This document shows, piece after piece, positions 25,598-37,126 of a DNA stretch of 48,783 nucleotides; the stretch's first letter is position 1; each line of letters starts with the position of its first letter. The stretch comes from Plantago elongata. Its lineage: Eukaryota > Streptophyta > Magnoliopsida > Lamiales > Plantaginaceae. Below the pieces are notes generated by a model, which made no database searches, was not told where the DNA came from, and saw nothing but the letters and a program-made list of their open reading frames with translations. The position numbers and the translations under genes were made by a program. The stretch lies in contig JAYMSP010000515.1 in assembly GCA_036897095.1 (NCBI GenBank), positions 1-48,783 on the forward strand, in the 5' to 3' direction.

Positions 25598-25680
25598 ACT
25601 CCTTCGGTTCCAAATCAGTTGTTACATTTTGTCACTATGGACGTTTTGGTATATTTGTATTCAAATTCGTTTCAGTTTTG
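25598..25680. mobile_element. Possible Stowaway-type MITE end
   Basis: The sequence TACTCCTTCGGTTCCAAAT followed by TTGTTACATTTTG resembles the terminal repeat of Stowaway MITEs, whose ends read CTCCCTCCGTCCC and insert at TA. No matching opposite end was found, so only a fragment is claimed. Confidence 0.35.
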
Positions 25681-25921
25681 GAAATATGATCAACTTCATA
25701 GTTTTCGCAGAAGAAAAGACTGAAGTCTTCACGTCTTCATTTGCTGTATTTGATTTGCCTAAAAATGTCCGTGTGATTGTTCACAAAGATTTCCAGTTTG
25801 CCTTGTCAATCCTTCTTGCTGGATCATGTGATGAAAACAATGCCAATATTCAGTAATTTGTCTGGCAAACTATGTTTTATATATTACTATGAATGTTATC
25901 AAAATCTGGACTCGATGTCTG

Positions 25922-26497
25922 ATGAAGAATAACACCATGGGCAACCTGAGAGCATTTGTTTTCCTGTTAATAATTCTTGCTCCTCATTCCGCAACATCCA
26001 GGTCATTACTCCAAGAATGCACGTCAAGCGGCACGATCGTTGGTACGAATCCGCCTCCGGGACAGTGCAATAAAGACGACGATTCGGCCTGCTGTAAGCA
26101 AGGACAGATCTACCCAACTTACACATGCTCTCCTCAAACATCTGGAAGTACTGGCGCAATTCTAACTCTCAACAGTTTCGAGAAAGGGAAAGATGGAGGT
26201 GCAGCATCAAGTTGCGACAATCAGTACCATTCCGATGATCTGCTGATTGTTGCTCTCTCAACCGGGTGGTACAGTGGAGGCAGCAGGTGCCAGAAGAGTA
26301 TTATGATAAATGGTAATGGCAATAGTGTGATTGCTGTTGTAGTGGACGAATGTGATTCGACAATGGGATGTGATGACGAACATGATTATCAGCCTCCTTG
26401 TGGCAATGACATTGTGGATGCATCAAGGGCTGTATGGAAGGCCTTGGGAGTACAGGGTGGTTGGGGAAATATAACTATAACTTGGTCTGATATATAG
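25922..26497 (+). CDS. Kiwellin / ripening-related protein, copy 1
   Basis: Kiwellins are small secreted Cys-rich proteins with a double-psi beta-barrel; some maize members bind fungal effectors, and others accumulate in ripening fruit. This single-exon gene encodes 191 aa. A hydrophobic signal peptide ([18 protein letters not shown]) precedes the conserved [16 protein letters not shown] segment. Ten cysteines follow, with family motifs [40 protein letters not shown] and VWKALG. The ATG at 25922 was chosen because MKN then aligns with MRN of copy 2 and both proteins become 191 aa; the ATG at 25889 is upstream and 25937 is also possible. A TTATATATTA box lies only about 45 bp upstream. The gene begins about 860 bp after the HAC stop, same strand. 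Confidence 0.9.
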   Translation: MKNNTMGNLRAFVFLLIILAPHSATSRSLLQECTSSGTIVGTNPPPGQCNKDDDSACCKQGQIYPTYTCSPQTSGSTGAILTLNSFEKGKDGGAASSCDNQYHSDDLLIVALSTGWYSGGSRCQKSIMINGNGNSVIAVVVDECDSTMGCDDEHDYQPPCGNDIVDASRAVWKALGVQGGWGNITITWSDI

Positions 26498-26825
26498 AAA
26501 TTGTTCTATTTTTGTCATTTAATTTCTCTGTTTTTCCATAAAGCTGATTACAAGATAAAACATGCCAGAAGTGATAACACCATGTCAATGTATAGACAAT
26601 AAAATTGTGTGTGACAACGACACAAATTATAATGTAAGACTGACAACTACCAATTTTATATGGTGAAGAATAAGATTTGAGAGTAACAAGACAAGTTACA
26701 CTAAAATGCAACTATCAATTTTAACTACATTCAACTTTGACCAAACAAATTAACAGTACGAGATACATAAGTTAGAAAAGTTTGTTTGTAATTTCAATGT
26801 TAGTGGTTTAATTCGATGTAAAGCG

Positions 26826-27092
26826 AAAACCTTACCAGGGATTGACATGTCGCGAATCCTCTTGAAAGAGAGGGGTGTCTTCGGGAACGCGGACATAGGT
26901 GTTGGGCTAAGTCCCACAATGAACGCAACTTTCAGTGTTTACTTGCCATTGTCTAGTTTGGAGACCTGAACAAACTGCCGGTGATAAGTCGGAGGAAGGT
27001 GAAGATGATGTAAAGTCATCATACCCCTTATGCCTTGGGACACATGTGCTACAATGGCCGAGACAAAGGGTCGAAATCTCGGGAGGGTATGC
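26826..27092 (+). pseudogene. Nuclear insertion of plastid 16S rRNA gene fragment (NUPT)
   Basis: The segment follows the 3' half of chloroplast 16S rRNA in order: ACCTTACCAGGGATTGACAT, CCTCTTGAAAGAGAGGGG, CTTCGGGAACGCGGACA, GTTGGGCTAAGTCCC, CTGCCGGTGATAAGTCGGAG, CCCCTTATGCCTTGGGACAC, GTGCTACAATGGCCGAGACA. The helix CCTCTTGAAAGAGAGGGG is the plastid type, not the enterobacterial one. Relative to plastid rRNA, an internal stretch of roughly 35 bases is missing just before GTTGGGCTAAG, apparently between short GGTG repeats. Many C-to-T and G-to-A changes are present, as expected for methylated decaying DNA. It is not a working rRNA gene. Confidence 0.88.
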
Positions 27093-27281
27093 AGTGACCC
27101 TTTAAATATGGATAACAATTTCTAAAATTTGACTTGAATGTTGCAACTCCTAATAATTCCAAAAGACTAGTAGTTCAGCACAAACATACTACTAGTCTCC
27201 TCAACATCACAAGAATTTATCCAGTGTTCTAAGATTCAATGGTACCTTCAGATCACTAGTTTGGCACTCTCAGCAAAGTTC

Positions 27282-27290
27282 TATATAAAT
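27282..27290 (+). promoter_or_regulatory. TATA box of kiwellin copy 2
   Basis: A TATATAAAT motif lies about 75 bp before the ATG at 27363, which puts a transcript start near 27315 and leaves a 5' leader of about 50 bases. Confidence 0.65.
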
Positions 27291-27362
27291 CAACTGCTTC
27301 AATCATCAATTCATCATCTAAACATTAATTGCATTTAAAAGCCTAAAAGAAACACAGAAAAC

Positions 27363-27938
27363 ATGAGAAACTGCAACTTCAGCTTAGCAGCATTCCTGCT
27401 TGTGTTACTTTCTCTTGCACCTATTTCCACAATATCAAGAACATTACTCCAACAATGCACTTCGAGTGGCACGATAGTAGGTCAGAACCCGCCTCCAGGA
27501 CAGTGCAACCAAGAAAATGATTCCGACTGCTGTCAAGCAGGGGAGACTTACACTACCTACACATGCTCACCTCCGGTATCTGGAAGTACCGGGGCAACTC
27601 TCACCCTGAATAGCTTCCAGGAAGGTGGTGATGGTGGGGGCCCATCAGAATGCGATGGTAAATATCATTCAGATGACATGCCAGTCGTTGCTCTATCAAC
27701 TGGATGGTATAGTGGAGGTAGCAGGTGCCTAAAGAATATAACCGTAAGTGCTAATGGTCGTAGTGTGAGTGCCATGGTTGTGGACGAATGTGACTCTACA
27801 ATGGGATGTGACGACGAACATGATTATCAACCTCCTTGTCAAAATAACATTGTTGATGCGTCGAAAGCTGTCTGGAAGGCTTTGGGAGTGCCAGAAAATG
27901 ATTGGGGTGATATGACTATAACTTGGTCTGATGCATAG
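27363..27938 (+). CDS. Kiwellin / ripening-related protein, copy 2
   Basis: This is a tandem paralogue of the kiwellin at 25922, with the same length (191 aa), single exon and strand. It has a signal peptide ([20 protein letters not shown]) and then [20 protein letters not shown]. The ten cysteines are conserved in the same spacing, as are [33 protein letters not shown] and the final TITWSD. A good TATA box at 27282 supports this start. The protein is expected to be secreted to the apoplast. The two copies are separated by about 865 bp that contains a plastid DNA insert. Diverged residues are concentrated in the N-terminal third and in the segment between the last cysteines. Confidence 0.93.
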   Translation: MRNCNFSLAAFLLVLLSLAPISTISRTLLQQCTSSGTIVGQNPPPGQCNQENDSDCCQAGETYTTYTCSPPVSGSTGATLTLNSFQEGGDGGGPSECDGKYHSDDMPVVALSTGWYSGGSRCLKNITVSANGRSVSAMVVDECDSTMGCDDEHDYQPPCQNNIVDASKAVWKALGVPENDWGDMTITWSDA

Positions 27939-28811
27939 AAAAATTAGCATATGTTGCTTCTTGTTTTGTATCTCTAGCCTAAAATGTTCTACTATTATCT
28001 ATTTACATACTCAAACTACTATTTTATTGCATGATCATATATACTAGTTTATCTCAAATCAAACAATTCAAAGGTAGTTGTGAATGTGACACAAATATAT
28101 CTGTGATATAGATGAAACTGTACAGCTCCACCCCAACTCTGTCAAAAACCCGAAATGATATGAAATTGGACTATAATCTACCTGTAGTAGATCCTAGGTT
28201 CATGCCATGATGCCAACGAGATGCTCAACACGCAGATTCTAGACAAACATAATCAAGAATACATAAAGCATTCTGGAAATGATTACAACATCCTGATTTA
28301 AAAATTACTCCCTCAATCCAATAACAAATGTCTCATTTTGAAATCGATTAAATCTAAAATCATAAACGTAACATTTGTTCTAGACAAAAGAATAACAAAT
28401 TAATTGTCATTGTTAGGCTAAATCAAACAGAACAGCATCAACTCTACTATTCAACACAAACCATCATATAAGCATCATCTAATCATCTCCAACTAGAAAA
28501 TGAAACGCAACTCAATTGGTAAGATTCAATTACTATTTCAAAATCTAGCAATCTCTAACTAGAAATTACAGCAAAAAGAAAAACTTATACACAAATTCAT
28601 GACAAAAAAATCAGATTCAGTATTACTACTAAACAAGCTCAATAGTTGATAATCAATCCAATTCAGCAAAACAAATAATTCAATTCTACAGAATTCCCAA
28701 CAGCTTATAATCAAAACATAACCTAAACATTACAACCAAACAAGATCTAATAACCTGATTTTTTTTTTGAAACAGCTAAAAGACGACTCAATTATCTCTA
28801 ATAACCCGAAA
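27939..28811. other. Spacer between kiwellin copy 2 and histone H4
   Basis: The stretch is AT-rich and holds the 3' UTRs of two convergent genes. At 28303-28345 a TTACTCCCTCAATCCAATAACAAATGTC-like sequence resembles one end of a Stowaway MITE. No coding exon is seen. Confidence 0.45.
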
Positions 28812-29210
<399 letters not shown>

Positions 29211-29211
29211 T

Positions 29212-29218
29212 TAAATAG
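29212..29218 (-). promoter_or_regulatory. TATA-like box of histone H4
   Basis: The minus strand reads CCCTATTTAACCC here, about 90 bp before the H4 start codon. It is the best TATA candidate in the upstream region. Confidence 0.45.
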
Positions 29219-29594
29219 GGATCTGGTTTTGGGGTTTGAAAATTGTTTTGGAGGGAATTTTGGAATTATTTGGGCGGAGATTTTTGAGGTTTTGGATTGT
29301 GATCCGAGTCAAATTATCTGGTTTCTTGCTGGCCGTTGGATGGATTTGAATCGTTTGGTAGATTGTTGACACAGATTGGTGACTTGGCAATTGGCATCGA
29401 GCTGGAGCTGGACTAATAAAACTTATTCAACGATATTGATCTCTTTAAAACTTAAACTTTTATAACTTTTTGTAATTAATATTTCAACTTCATTTTTAAC
29501 TATAGACTTATATGGAACCAATATTATTGTACAAATCTAAATTTAGAGGGCCGGATGGAGTAATAAAATAGAAAATGGAATGAACGGAGAGAAC

Positions 29595-29860
29595 GTCTTG
29601 AAAAGAGACTTGAAGAGACGTCTTGAACAGAGGTATGATTTCCGTAGAAGGGCTGCTGTCAATGAAATGGTTCGAGAGCGTGTTGCAGAGGTTCGCGGTA
29701 TCAATTCATCGTGACACCAGACACGTTTGTATGTTGTGGAGTAGTATCAGGATGTTAAGAACACCAATTTGTCAAGAAACAGAGGACACCCTGAGAACAC
29801 GGTTTATTGCTGATAGACGAAGATGAAGAAAAAGTAGCTTAGGTGTATTTTAGCATGCAT
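29595..29860 (+). pseudogene. Duplicated fragment of the HAC last exon and 3' UTR
   Basis: The segment repeats the end of the HAC gene. RDLK is followed after a short divergent part by [10 protein letters not shown], then a VRERVAEV stretch and a stop, against [20 protein letters not shown] and RQRAAEVA in the intact gene. The DNA is especially close over GTAGAAGGGCTGCTGTCAAT and its flanks (29644-29667). Similarity starts around the last exon's splice acceptor and continues into the 3' UTR (AGTATCAGGATGT, later GAGAACA). No other HAC domain is present, so it cannot make an acetyltransferase. It may derive from this HAC gene or from a paralogue. Confidence 0.85.
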
Positions 29861-30506
29861 AGGGTGGCATCTGAGTTACCTTTCTTGTATAACAATATCA
29901 GCTGTAGTCCTCGATACCATGGGCTGAAATAGGGGGTGCGGGTGCGCAACTTTCGCAACCAAGTTCCGATTATAGTTTCTACAGCTTTTACATAAAATGT
30001 TCAAGCCAGTCTTATGGAAAGTTCATCCTTTTGATATTTCAGATTATTGAGAGTGTAGTTTGGAGAACCTTTTCATTATTCCAACCCACAAGTACTGTTT
30101 TTCGTAGGAGTCCGGCCAGTGGTAGAACCCACACAGTAGCAATAGGCCCTATAAGCTACCACGAGGGGTGCCACTAGGGTCCAAAATTCTACAGGCCAGT
30201 TTCTCTGCTCAAATTAAACAGTAAGTTACCAGTTCAACGTTCATCAGGATTTCAGAGTTACGTGTATTGAGCAAATAAAGTAAGTTCTCTCTTCAAAACA
30301 AAACCGGAACTAGATAAGCCGGTCGTATAAACCTTTGCATCTTTACAGTAAGCAACATTCAAATGCAACAGGACAGTCAGGAAGAAGCTCCAGATGAATG
30401 CTAACTATCATAAAATCGATGATTGGGATGATCATGGCAAAACAAAACTAGCATCCCATGTTATCTTATGGCATAGCAAAAGGCCACCAAAAGTAAATAC
30501 TGGGAT
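29861..30506. other. Spacer between HAC fragment and WRNIP1 gene
   Basis: No gene is seen. The right part should be the 3' UTR of the WRNIP1-like gene, which reads leftward and stops at 30507. The segment at 30100-30200 is somewhat GC-richer (GTAGAACCCACACAGTAGC) and may be repeat-derived, but I cannot classify it. Confidence 0.4.
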
Positions 30507-32462
30507 TCATTCCGGCCAGGCAAAAAATTTGTGATTCCGAAGCGAATCAGGCAAATACGACTGAGGCGTGTCAGGATCGTCTGGAGTATAGATATAACCC
30601 TTTCCATACCCAAGGTCCTTCATTAGCTTAGTCGGAGCATTCCTCAAATGTAAAGGCACTGCCTCATTCTGCCCACCTGATTCCCTCACCACATGTTGTG
30701 CAGCCCCAAGCGCCTTGTAAACTGCAACAGACTTGGGAGCTAAAGCCAAGTACGCAACACACTGTGCAAGGATCGTGTTGCATTCAGGCATCCCGATAAA
30801 ATGACAAGCTTGGTAGCATGCAACTGCCTGTACAAGAGCCGTTGGGTCAGCCAAACCAATATCTTCACTTGCACATCTTACAAGTCGACGAGCTATGTAT
30901 AAAGGCTGTTCACCTCCTTCGAGCATCCTGGCGAGCCAATAAATCGAAGCATTGGCATCATTTCCTCGGATAGACTTATGGAGAGCACTTATTAGGTTGT
31001 AGTGCTCCTCGCCTGCTCTATCGTAAGCCAAATGCTTGCACTGCAACGCTTCCTTCACATCGCTTGAAGTAACCAAAGCACACGACTCAACATCTTTCGG
31101 ATCCTTAATTCGCGCAAACGCTGTGGTTGCGGATATTTCAAGAGCATTTAACGCCACCCGAGCATCCCCATCACATTGCAAAGACAAAAACTCAATTGCA
31201 TCATCATTCACTTCAAACTTAACCAGCTCACCAACACCAGCAGCCAATCCTCTCTCTCTATCAGACACCGCTCGATTCAAAAGGGTTGCCAATTGGCAGG
31301 GTTTCAAGGGGTAGAGAGTTAACACTCTACAACGGGACAGCAATGGCGTGATCAGATGGAAAGACGGGTTCTCTGTGGTCGCACCAATAAAAACTATACT
31401 CCCATCCTCAATCACAGGGAGAAATGAATCCTGCTGCGCCTTGTTGAACCTGTGAACCTCATCAAGAAACAGAACAGTTCTTTTATTGCTCTTAGATCTC
31501 AATTTCTTAGCTTCCTCAACACATTCCCTAACATCTTTGACGCCGCAAGTTACAGCTGATAAAGAAACAAACTTGTACGACGCACCACAAGTCGACACAA
31601 TGGCTTTCGCTATGGATGTTTTACCTGCACATAGGCAACAATCCATCATATAAAATTATTCCACACCACATGTTTCCGATTCTTACAGTAAAGAAAAGAC
31701 ATAATAAATTCACACAACTTCGTTACTATCCCCTCTATTCATCTTATAGCTGCCAACTTAAATTTAACTTCTCATACATTCCTATGGAAACACATTGATC
31801 ATAAATGAGCACAAAATCGTATTACGCGAACAAAAATCGAAACATTAAAGTTAAAAAAAAGCAAACATCTCAAATGTAGCAAAACAGAACGTCTAAAACC
31901 CATATGTATTCAAAGTGGTATAATACGAAATCACAAAGTTCGACTAAATTCGCAATTCAATTTAAATCTCATCCGTCCCCCTTACTTATTCAATTCGAAT
32001 CGGTGCGTTCCTACCTGTACCAGGTGGGCCCCAGAAGACGATGGACGGAAGGCGGCCGCATCGAATGGCAGAGCAGAGGAGGGAGGATTCCGCCACGAGG
32101 TGCTCCTGTCCCACCACTTCGTCCATCACGCGCGGCCGCATTCTCTCTGCGAGAGGTGGCGCGTGAGGTACACGCACCACCGTATCCGGCGATATTTTGA
32201 GGCGCTTTTGCGAAGAAGAGGGGTGGTTTTGGTCGAATTTAAGTGGCATTGGGTCTTTGTTGATATTGGATTGGAAGAAGCGGTTGATTTTGGGCTGGAC
32301 GACTGGAGATGGGGTGGAATTGGGAGATGGAGGGTTTTTGTAATCGGGGTTGAGAAGCCAATCGGTGGCTTTCTGGATGTCGCCGCCGGTGGCGGCAAGG
32401 GCTTCGACGGCGGATTGTTGGGAGAAGCCCATGCTTACTAGCTTTTCAGTGTCGGAAGCCAT
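30507..32462 (-). CDS. WRNIP1/RarA-type AAA+ ATPase with UBA domain, 2 exons
   Basis: The family (bacterial RarA/MgsA, yeast Mgs1, animal WRNIP1) acts at stalled replication forks. Exons are 32462-32015 and 31624-30507, joined at a GT-AG intron that splits the glycine of the Walker A motif; the product is 521 aa. The N-terminus holds a UBA-like domain (KLVSMGFSQQSAVEALAATG, residues about 7-40), where other family members carry a UBZ zinc finger to bind ubiquitin. Then come Walker A GPPGTGKT (about 145-152), Walker B LFLDEVHRF, the sensor GATTENPSF with the arginine-finger region LLSRCRVL, and the C-terminal tetramerisation region with CASEDIGLADP and PTKLMKDLGYGKGY. All expected ATPase residues are present. 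The start at 32462 begins MASDTEKLVSMGF and fits plant homologues. Confidence 0.93.
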
Positions 32463-33902
32463 TGAAATGGGTGAATTGAGCGATTCTCTGTTGCTCTTGC
32501 TATTATGGTAGATGAAGAATTTTGGTCGATTTGTCTACTCTTTTTCCCGCATTTTCTTCAATTTATTTTGTTTTTCCCTCCTCTTTTATTTTTACCATTG
32601 TAGAGAATAGAGATTCACAAATCACAATGGTGGGACTAGGTGAAAACTGCATAAGGAAATTGTTACAACCAGGGAAAATAATTAAATGTTTTAACACATA
32701 TTAGAATCTAGTAGCGGATTTTGTATTTAATACATTCATTTTAATATAAATTAGAATTATGGAGCGGAGTTTGTATTACGTGAACGAGACATCTAACAAT
32801 TTTTCATGCCAAGTGTGATTAGTTTTAGAAAGAACCATTATGTATTCTCCTAAGGATAAATCACCAATTGTTCATGTTTGATTATCACTGAAGAACAACA
32901 TAGAATTCAATTAAAGCTTCTTATTCTTCTATATATAGCCCAAAAATGAAACCCAAATGAAGATCCCCTTCCTAGGTATGGCTCGTTAATTTGCATTGGT
33001 GTTGGAGGTTGGTAATTCTATAGATGATTGTTTCTTCGATGGAGCATTTAAATTATTTTTTATTGGATATCCATATATTGTTGATGTTGGTATTAGCGTA
33101 TAGTGTAGTGCAATTTTTGGAAGGACTAGCTTAACAACAATATTTATTTTATAAAACTTTATGAAAGTTTAAGTTCGAGAGTCTTGAAAATTTTATAATA
33201 TTGTATACTAATTTATTGTCTTAGGTGTAGATTGTTAATTTTTATATATTTATAAATTATGTATTATTGAAAACTAATTGTGCAGCTAAATTTGTTTTAG
33301 TAGAACTTTCAAAATTTTCAGACTCTTAAGAGAGTTTCTCTATTTTATTTATATGTAAAAAAAATTTGTTGATATAATAATGCATATATAGAAGACAATT
33401 TATGATGTTTAATTGGATACAACTAAATATTTTTCGTATTTTTTGTATTCCATATTTCATAGATAAATCCTTATTAATTCTTTTATGTAAATAATACGAA
33501 AAGTCTGAAAACAATATTCTAATTGGTGTAAACCATTGAAACTGATTGAACCTGTAGTTCTCAAGAATAGGCAATATCAAGATATCGTGCTTGGAAGGAA
33601 ATGAATTGTTGAATTAAAATGTAGAGGCAGAACTATCCGACATACAACATGGTATGGTTAGTCACTGTATTTTTCAAGTATAACGTCTCCATATGAAATT
33701 CTAGTCATATTCTACGTACAATATGTGGTCACAATAGTTCCAACCTCACAACATGGCCAAAAGTATTTGGAAAATGAACCAACCAATCACAACCTTGTGT
33801 TAGTCCCAAGACCAAGCTTATCTGAATCTCCTTTAAATTCCAGTTTTAGCTTATCCCAAATGATCTAACAGTATACTCTTGTGCCTCACCAATAAAAATA
33901 TC
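32463..33902. other. Spacer between WRNIP1 gene and first UGT gene
   Basis: The two flanking genes are divergent, so both promoters lie here. The sequence is AT-rich with no coding exon. An imperfect inverted repeat (GAGAGTCTTGAAAATTTT near 33177 and AAAATTTTCAGACTC near 33311) marks a possible small MITE of about 160 bp. Confidence 0.4.
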
Positions 33903-35348
33903 ATGAAGCAATTCGAACTAGTTTTCATACCTTCACCCGGGCTGAGCCACCTTGTCTCCACCGTCGAGGCCGCCAAGCTCCTCTTAGAGCGCGACGAACG
34001 CATCTCCATAACCATACTCACTATGAAACTCCCAAACGATACAAAAGTAGAAAGCTACACTCAAAAGTTCTCCTCAAATATCGATAGTGTCACAATGTCA
34101 CGTTTTAGATTCATAGCCCTTCCGGGTTTACAAGACACATCAGGCTTCAAGAACTTCCTTTTCGATTACATCGAAAATCAAATCACTCACGTTAGGCAAA
34201 TCGTCTCTGATCTCATTGAGCAACCGGGTTCCCGGGTTGCAGGACTTGTTCTTGACATGTTCTGCACGAAGTTCATTGAAGTGGCGGTTGAATTCGGGAT
34301 CCCTTCCTACGTGTTCTTCACTTCAGGGGCGTGTTCGCTCGGGTTGTTTTATCATATCTTGGTGCTGAAGTTCGAACAAAATAAGGACCTCTCCGAGTTC
34401 GAGAACTCAGATGCTGAGTTATCTGTTGCCAGTTTTAACACACCGGTTCCTGCCAAAGTATTGCCTGCTGTGTTTGTGGAGGAGGGTCCAATGTCAAATC
34501 TTTTCTTGAGTTACTTTAAGAGAATCCGTGAGGCCAAAGGCATTATGGTTAACACTTTCTATGAGCTCGAGCAGTACACAATCGATTCACTCTCTGATTG
34601 TAACGGCCCGAAAGTTTACCCTGTTGGGCCTATTATGCACTTGAGCAATAATGATGAAAAAAAATCAGTTTCCGAGGATGAAATAATGAGATGGCTCGAC
34701 TCTCAGCCCGAAAACTCAGTGGTTTTCTTGTGCTTTGGGAGTATGGGGAGTTTTGAAGAACAGCAGGTGGCTGAAATTGCTTCCGCGTTGGAAAACTGTG
34801 GACACAGGTTTTTATGGTCATTGAGAAAGCCAGGGGGAGGTGGCATGATGCACATGCCGACCGAATACGAGAACTTTCAAGAAGTATTGCCTGAGGGATT
34901 CTTGGATAGAACCGAAGGGATAGGTAAAGTGATTGGATGGGCACCGCAGGCTGCGGTGTTGTCTCATCCTGCGGTTGGAGGTTTTGTGTCGCATTGCGGG
35001 TGGAACTCAACTTTGGAGAGCATTTGGTGCGGAGTGCCCATCGCTACGTTTCCACTCTACGCGGAACAACAGTTGAATGCGTTTTACCTAGTTAAGGAGC
35101 TGGGGATGGCGGAAGCGATTAGGATTGACTATAAGAGGGACTTAAAGGGGAAGAAACCGTCCGAAATTGTGGGATCGGGGGAGATAAAGGAAGCGATACG
35201 GAGGCTGATGGTGGATGAGGGTGAGAGTGAGGTGAGGCAGAAGGTGAAGGAAATGAAGAACAAGAGCAGGGCAGCTTTGTTGGAAGGTGGATCTTCCTAC
35301 AATGCACAAAGTCTTTTCATTGAGGATGTTATTAAAAATGTTTCTTAA
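33903..35348 (+). CDS. UDP-glycosyltransferase, UGT71-type (array copy 1)
   Basis: Family 1 enzymes transfer a sugar, usually glucose from UDP-glucose, to small acceptors in the cytosol. This intronless gene encodes 481 aa from the ATG at 33903 (MKQFELVFIPSPGLSHLVST), preferred over 33879 because relatives start there. Catalytic His is at 16 in PSPGLSH and its Asp partner at about 118 in LVLDMFCT. The PSPG box covers about 346-389: it starts WAPQ, contains HCGWNSTLES and ends EQQ, and the last Gln suggests glucose as donor. The overall pattern (KLPNDTKVESYT, the DMFC motif, GGSSYNAQ at the end) fits the UGT71 family, known from flavonoid, monolignol and ABA glucosylation. The acceptor cannot be read from sequence. 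It is the most diverged member of the array. Confidence 0.93.
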   Translation: MKQFELVFIPSPGLSHLVSTVEAAKLLLERDERISITILTMKLPNDTKVESYTQKFSSNIDSVTMSRFRFIALPGLQDTSGFKNFLFDYIENQITHVRQIVSDLIEQPGSRVAGLVLDMFCTKFIEVAVEFGIPSYVFFTSGACSLGLFYHILVLKFEQNKDLSEFENSDAELSVASFNTPVPAKVLPAVFVEEGPMSNLFLSYFKRIREAKGIMVNTFYELEQYTIDSLSDCNGPKVYPVGPIMHLSNNDEKKSVSEDEIMRWLDSQPENSVVFLCFGSMGSFEEQQVAEIASALENCGHRFLWSLRKPGGGGMMHMPTEYENFQEVLPEGFLDRTEGIGKVIGWAPQAAVLSHPAVGGFVSHCGWNSTLESIWCGVPIATFPLYAEQQLNAFYLVKELGMAEAIRIDYKRDLKGKKPSEIVGSGEIKEAIRRLMVDEGESEVRQKVKEMKNKSRAALLEGGSSYNAQSLFIEDVIKNVS

Positions 35349-35567
35349 TGATCTGAATATATATCATTGGACGCTTGAATATATTTGAATTGATTGAGAA
35401 GAGATTTGTATTAATTATAGTATGGATTCCTTTTTATGCATTGGGCATACTATATACTGGGTTCCGATCTTCTTAAGTTTTTTTGCATGAACATAATTGT
35501 GCATTTGTGCATATATCATATACTGAAGCGAACCTAACCATTAACCAGTGTAGTACTTAGTCAAATC

Positions 35568-36038
35568 TAGGAGTGATCATTCAGATAATCTGAAATTTCA
35601 GAGCATTTTGGATTAATTCGTAATTAAATTCGAATGGTTTGAATCGGATTCAGATTAATCAGGCTCGAATCGAATTTTTCGGATTAATTTAAAAATATAA
35701 AAAAATAAATTATTCTTTCTACCTCAAAGTTATCAAAACCAGATGAAAATAAAAATGACAGAAATGAATAAGGATGAAAGGATGATTATGGTTTGTTTTG
35801 AGTTTTTGTTATTAAGTTCGAATATAAGTTGCTATTTAAAATAATGTTTTTAGGTTTTTGAGAGGGGTATTTTTTTTCTTTTAATATTTTGGATTAAAAT
35901 TGAATCATCCGAAAATTCAGCAGATGGCATCGGATTAATCCGAAAATTTTCAGATCTTAAATTTACTAATCCGTATTTCGATCCGAACACAACGGATCAG
36001 ATTGAATTTTTGGATTTGAAATTTCATAATCACCCCTA
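35568..36038. mobile_element. hAT-like MITE between UGT copies 1 and 2
   Basis: The ends are inverted: TAGGAGTGATCAT on the left and ATAATCACCCCTA on the right. The 8-bp flanks GTCAAATC (35560-35567) and GTCAGATT (36039-36046) agree at six of eight positions, as expected for an aged hAT target-site duplication. Sub-terminal segments repeat the words GGATTAAT and CGAATC in both orientations. The 471-bp element has no coding capacity. Confidence 0.7.
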
Positions 36039-37126
36039 GTCAGATTGATCGTTACATGTGTATTAATTAATTGTATTTGTATATGTTACGTTACTTATGC
36101 TAATTGTTCGTATCTATTGGTTTATTAGACTTGAATTGGAATGGATATGGTTGGTAAATTGTAATTTCAATTGTGTTATTGTGGCACGATCACTTAAATT
36201 TTGTGTTAGGGGCATTGACTATACCGAGACTAATGTCATATTTTTTGGGGATTGAACTCAGTAATTTTATGGTTACAGAGTGTATCAACTTGTCACTCAA
36301 TTATAGACGATTTTGACCAAACTAATGGACAAAGTAGAATAGTTAATTTTTCACTTAAATGATTTAAATTAGAATTGAAACGTTACAAAAGAAAATCTCG
36401 AATGTCAATTCAGTTCAGTGGTACTGTGGTAGTATTATAAATTTTATGCAGTGGCCATTAACAATTTTTTTCCCCCGAGCCCTATTGTTAGCTAGCCCAT
36501 TACTCCTTACCGGCTTACCCCATGGGTAGTATTATTAATATTGAGTGGGGTAGACTCTAAAAATCTATAATCAAATTAGTATTAATAAGAGAAAATTTAG
36601 AGACGTAAGGTTCTAAGGTGACACTGGTATGATGTCAATCGGAGGGATTCTGACGCTCAAGTTAGTAAACTGAAAGAAGTGAAGGAGATAGAGAGGAGGG
36701 TGATGAGAGTTGAGTGGATCGCTTCGACAATGAATAAACAAATAATGGTGAGATGTCTAGCAGAGCTCGTCTAAGGGAGCTAGCTGGTAGTTATCGGATG
36801 ATAGTGAGATGTGATGGACGTTTGATATGCTTAGCCCATTAGTTAATAGGGTTAGGGTTTATTGGGAAAAATAAGAAATTGACTGGTCAGATTGTCTGTC
36901 ATCGTCGAAAACCAGAATATGTAAATTGGACGGGTGGTTGTAATAATGTACTCAAAATTGACCAGTTTCAATTTAATGTATCGAATATATCAGTATCTCA
37001 CTCTAGTGCATTAAACAAAATATCTCGAGTTTATCTGATATTTAAATAATGTATCCTCCATAAATGTTAGATTGAAGAAGATTTGGCTTAATTCACCTTC
37101 ATAGGGTATTATATTTCTAAATCCAT

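Noticed and set aside
25629..25856. 75-codon open frame upstream of kiwellin copy 1
   Set aside because: No signal, domain or splice evidence. It overlaps a MITE-like end and lies in the presumed promoter of the kiwellin gene.
26826..27092. A bacterial or functional rRNA gene
   Set aside because: The helix sequences are of plastid type, about 35 internal bases are missing, only a part of 16S is present and transitions are many; it is a decayed plastid insertion.
34633..35010. Antisense open frames inside the UGT genes (several of 60-125 codons)
   Set aside because: They mirror the codon structure of the sense gene and have no independent signals.
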